A DNA stretch of 64,000 bases from Alnus glutinosa (lineage: Eukaryota; Streptophyta; Magnoliopsida; Fagales; Betulaceae): positions 3,491,001 through 3,555,000 of the forward strand of contig NC_084886.1 of the NCBI RefSeq assembly GCF_958979055.1, written 5' to 3'. A program made the translations under genes and the position numbers. The notes beneath the pieces were generated by a model. It saw only the letters and a list, made by a program, of their open reading frames with translations, ran no database searches and was not told where the DNA came from. Of this stretch, positions 62,961-64,000 are shown in pieces; the first letter of the stretch is position 1, and every line of letters starts with the position of its first letter.

Positions 62961-64000
62961 AAAAAAAAAAAAAAACATGGATTAGTTGCGGGATTGGATT
63001 GGATTAGATTAGATTTGAATATAATAATAGATGAGGTTGTGCGTGTCCCGTGGACCGTGGTGGGGAGTAACGTTGCATCTGATTCCGTGACTTCTGGACC
63101 TGCAGAGCTCGTCGTTTGCTGACCCGCCAGAATTAGGAGCCAACTACGACACGGCCGTGGCCCGTGGGTGGTGTGGGACCGCGGGTCCCACCCGGTAGTA
63201 GTCAGCCAAGCCAACCCCCGTTGCCTTTTTCCCGCTTTATATTAAATTCTTGTTGATGGGCCTCCTACCGACCGCGGAGACAAGTATTCATTTTTCGATA
63301 TTACTAAAACCCTTTCTGCGCACTCCATTAATATTGCCAAATTCAGTATATCCTTGCCGTTATGACGACCATACCCCCGCTCTAGGCTTCTCTAAATCTC
63401 TACCCTTCAAATTGTTTTTACCTTTCGTTAATATGCAAATCTGCCCCTTTGATTGTCTCGGATTGTTATTGCTTTTTTAAGGTTTTTTTTTTTTTTTTGA
63501 AAATGATTTTAATGTAATATAAATAGAAAAATAATTTTGAGTATTTTATGTTTTAGATTATTTGTTAATAATTTTGTTTTGAAAAAAAAAAAAAAAACCG
63601 AAGAAAATAATGGTTTAACAAACAAAACTTCAACAATTTCCTGGCTAATCTAGTATTTTGGACAATTTAAATATTCATGCTCCGTTTGTTTTGGCGTAAA
63701 ATGTTTTTTGAAAAATGATTTCGTCATTTTTTAGTATTTGGTGGGAGCAAAAATAATGGTCAACAAAAATCATTTTTAATTTAACCATAAATTATTTTTT
63801 GAATTTAAACTCTTTATTCTTCCAGACACGTTTGTAGGAATCTTCATCACTTGGCATTAGAGTTTGTTGGTAACCCGTATCTACCTCAAAAGGTTCTTGT
63901 TTACCGAATTCCTGTGCTAGAGACAGCCACCAAAATCTAGCTGATGCCGGAATCTGACAACGTCCACCACTGTCGCCAAATTCCAGTTACTATATTTCGG
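61101..64000. other. Intergenic DNA, no gene recognised
   Basis: AT-rich DNA with a poly-C run (about 61827-61842), several poly-A/poly-T runs and an (ATT)n microsatellite (62928-62957). A moderately GC-rich stretch (63030-63230) contains an 86-codon minus-strand frame that I do not recognise. No supported gene to the window end. Confidence 0.5.
62928..62957. repeat. (ATT)n microsatellite
   Basis: About ten ATT trinucleotide units directly before a poly-A run. Confidence 0.9.

Overview
The window is nuclear DNA from a eudicot plant, probably a woody rosid (the exact taxon cannot be fixed by eye). The grounds are AT-rich intergenic DNA with GT-AG spliced genes, plant-only gene families (YABBY, CRS2-associated factor), and a dense mix of plant transposons: MULE, hAT, Tourist-like MITEs, LTR elements, TRIM, LINE, SINE and Helitron.

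Layout. 1-7.9 kb is transposon debris: a Tourist-like MITE, a 1.27-kb head-to-tail duplication of LTR-like DNA, a plastid DNA insertion carrying a truncated trnD-GUC, and two hAT-type elements. 7965-15252 is a complete 7.3-kb Mutator-like element (MULE) with ~215-bp terminal inverted repeats and a perfect 9-bp target duplication. It carries a four-exon-scale transposase gene, frameshifted at its SWIM zinc finger, and on the opposite strand an intact two-exon GRF zinc-finger gene. 15.4-19.4 kb is a LINE remnant split by a 2.9-kb non-autonomous LTR retrotransposon that keeps only a gag reading frame. 20.6-21.8 kb is a 1.24-kb segment bounded by ~135-bp inverted repeats, directly upstream of the next gene.

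Host genes lie between 22 and 48.7 kb. They are SRPRB (signal recognition particle receptor beta, +), an eight-exon multi-pass membrane protein of unknown function (-), a chloroplast intron-splicing factor of the CAF2 type (-, with a MITE and a SINE in one intron), the intronless ubiquitin-ribosomal protein eS31 fusion (+), and an INNER NO OUTER-type YABBY gene (+). I rebuilt each spliced model from codon phase and GT/AG sites, and each closes as one open frame.

From 48.7 kb to the end no host gene was recognised. The stretch holds AT microsatellites, MITEs, and a Helitron remnant (helicase tail plus an RPA-like exon) interrupted by a MITE and by a 515-bp TRIM. Further on are a 700-bp MULE-type MITE with a GC-rich palindromic core and a copia-like LTR split by a 1.1-kb hAT element.

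The host genes act in unrelated processes (ER targeting, plastid RNA splicing, translation, ovule patterning), so no operon-like cooperation is implied. The most notable content is the MULE with its accessory GRF gene, and three nested insertions whose interrupted reading frames rejoin exactly when the insert and one target duplication are removed.
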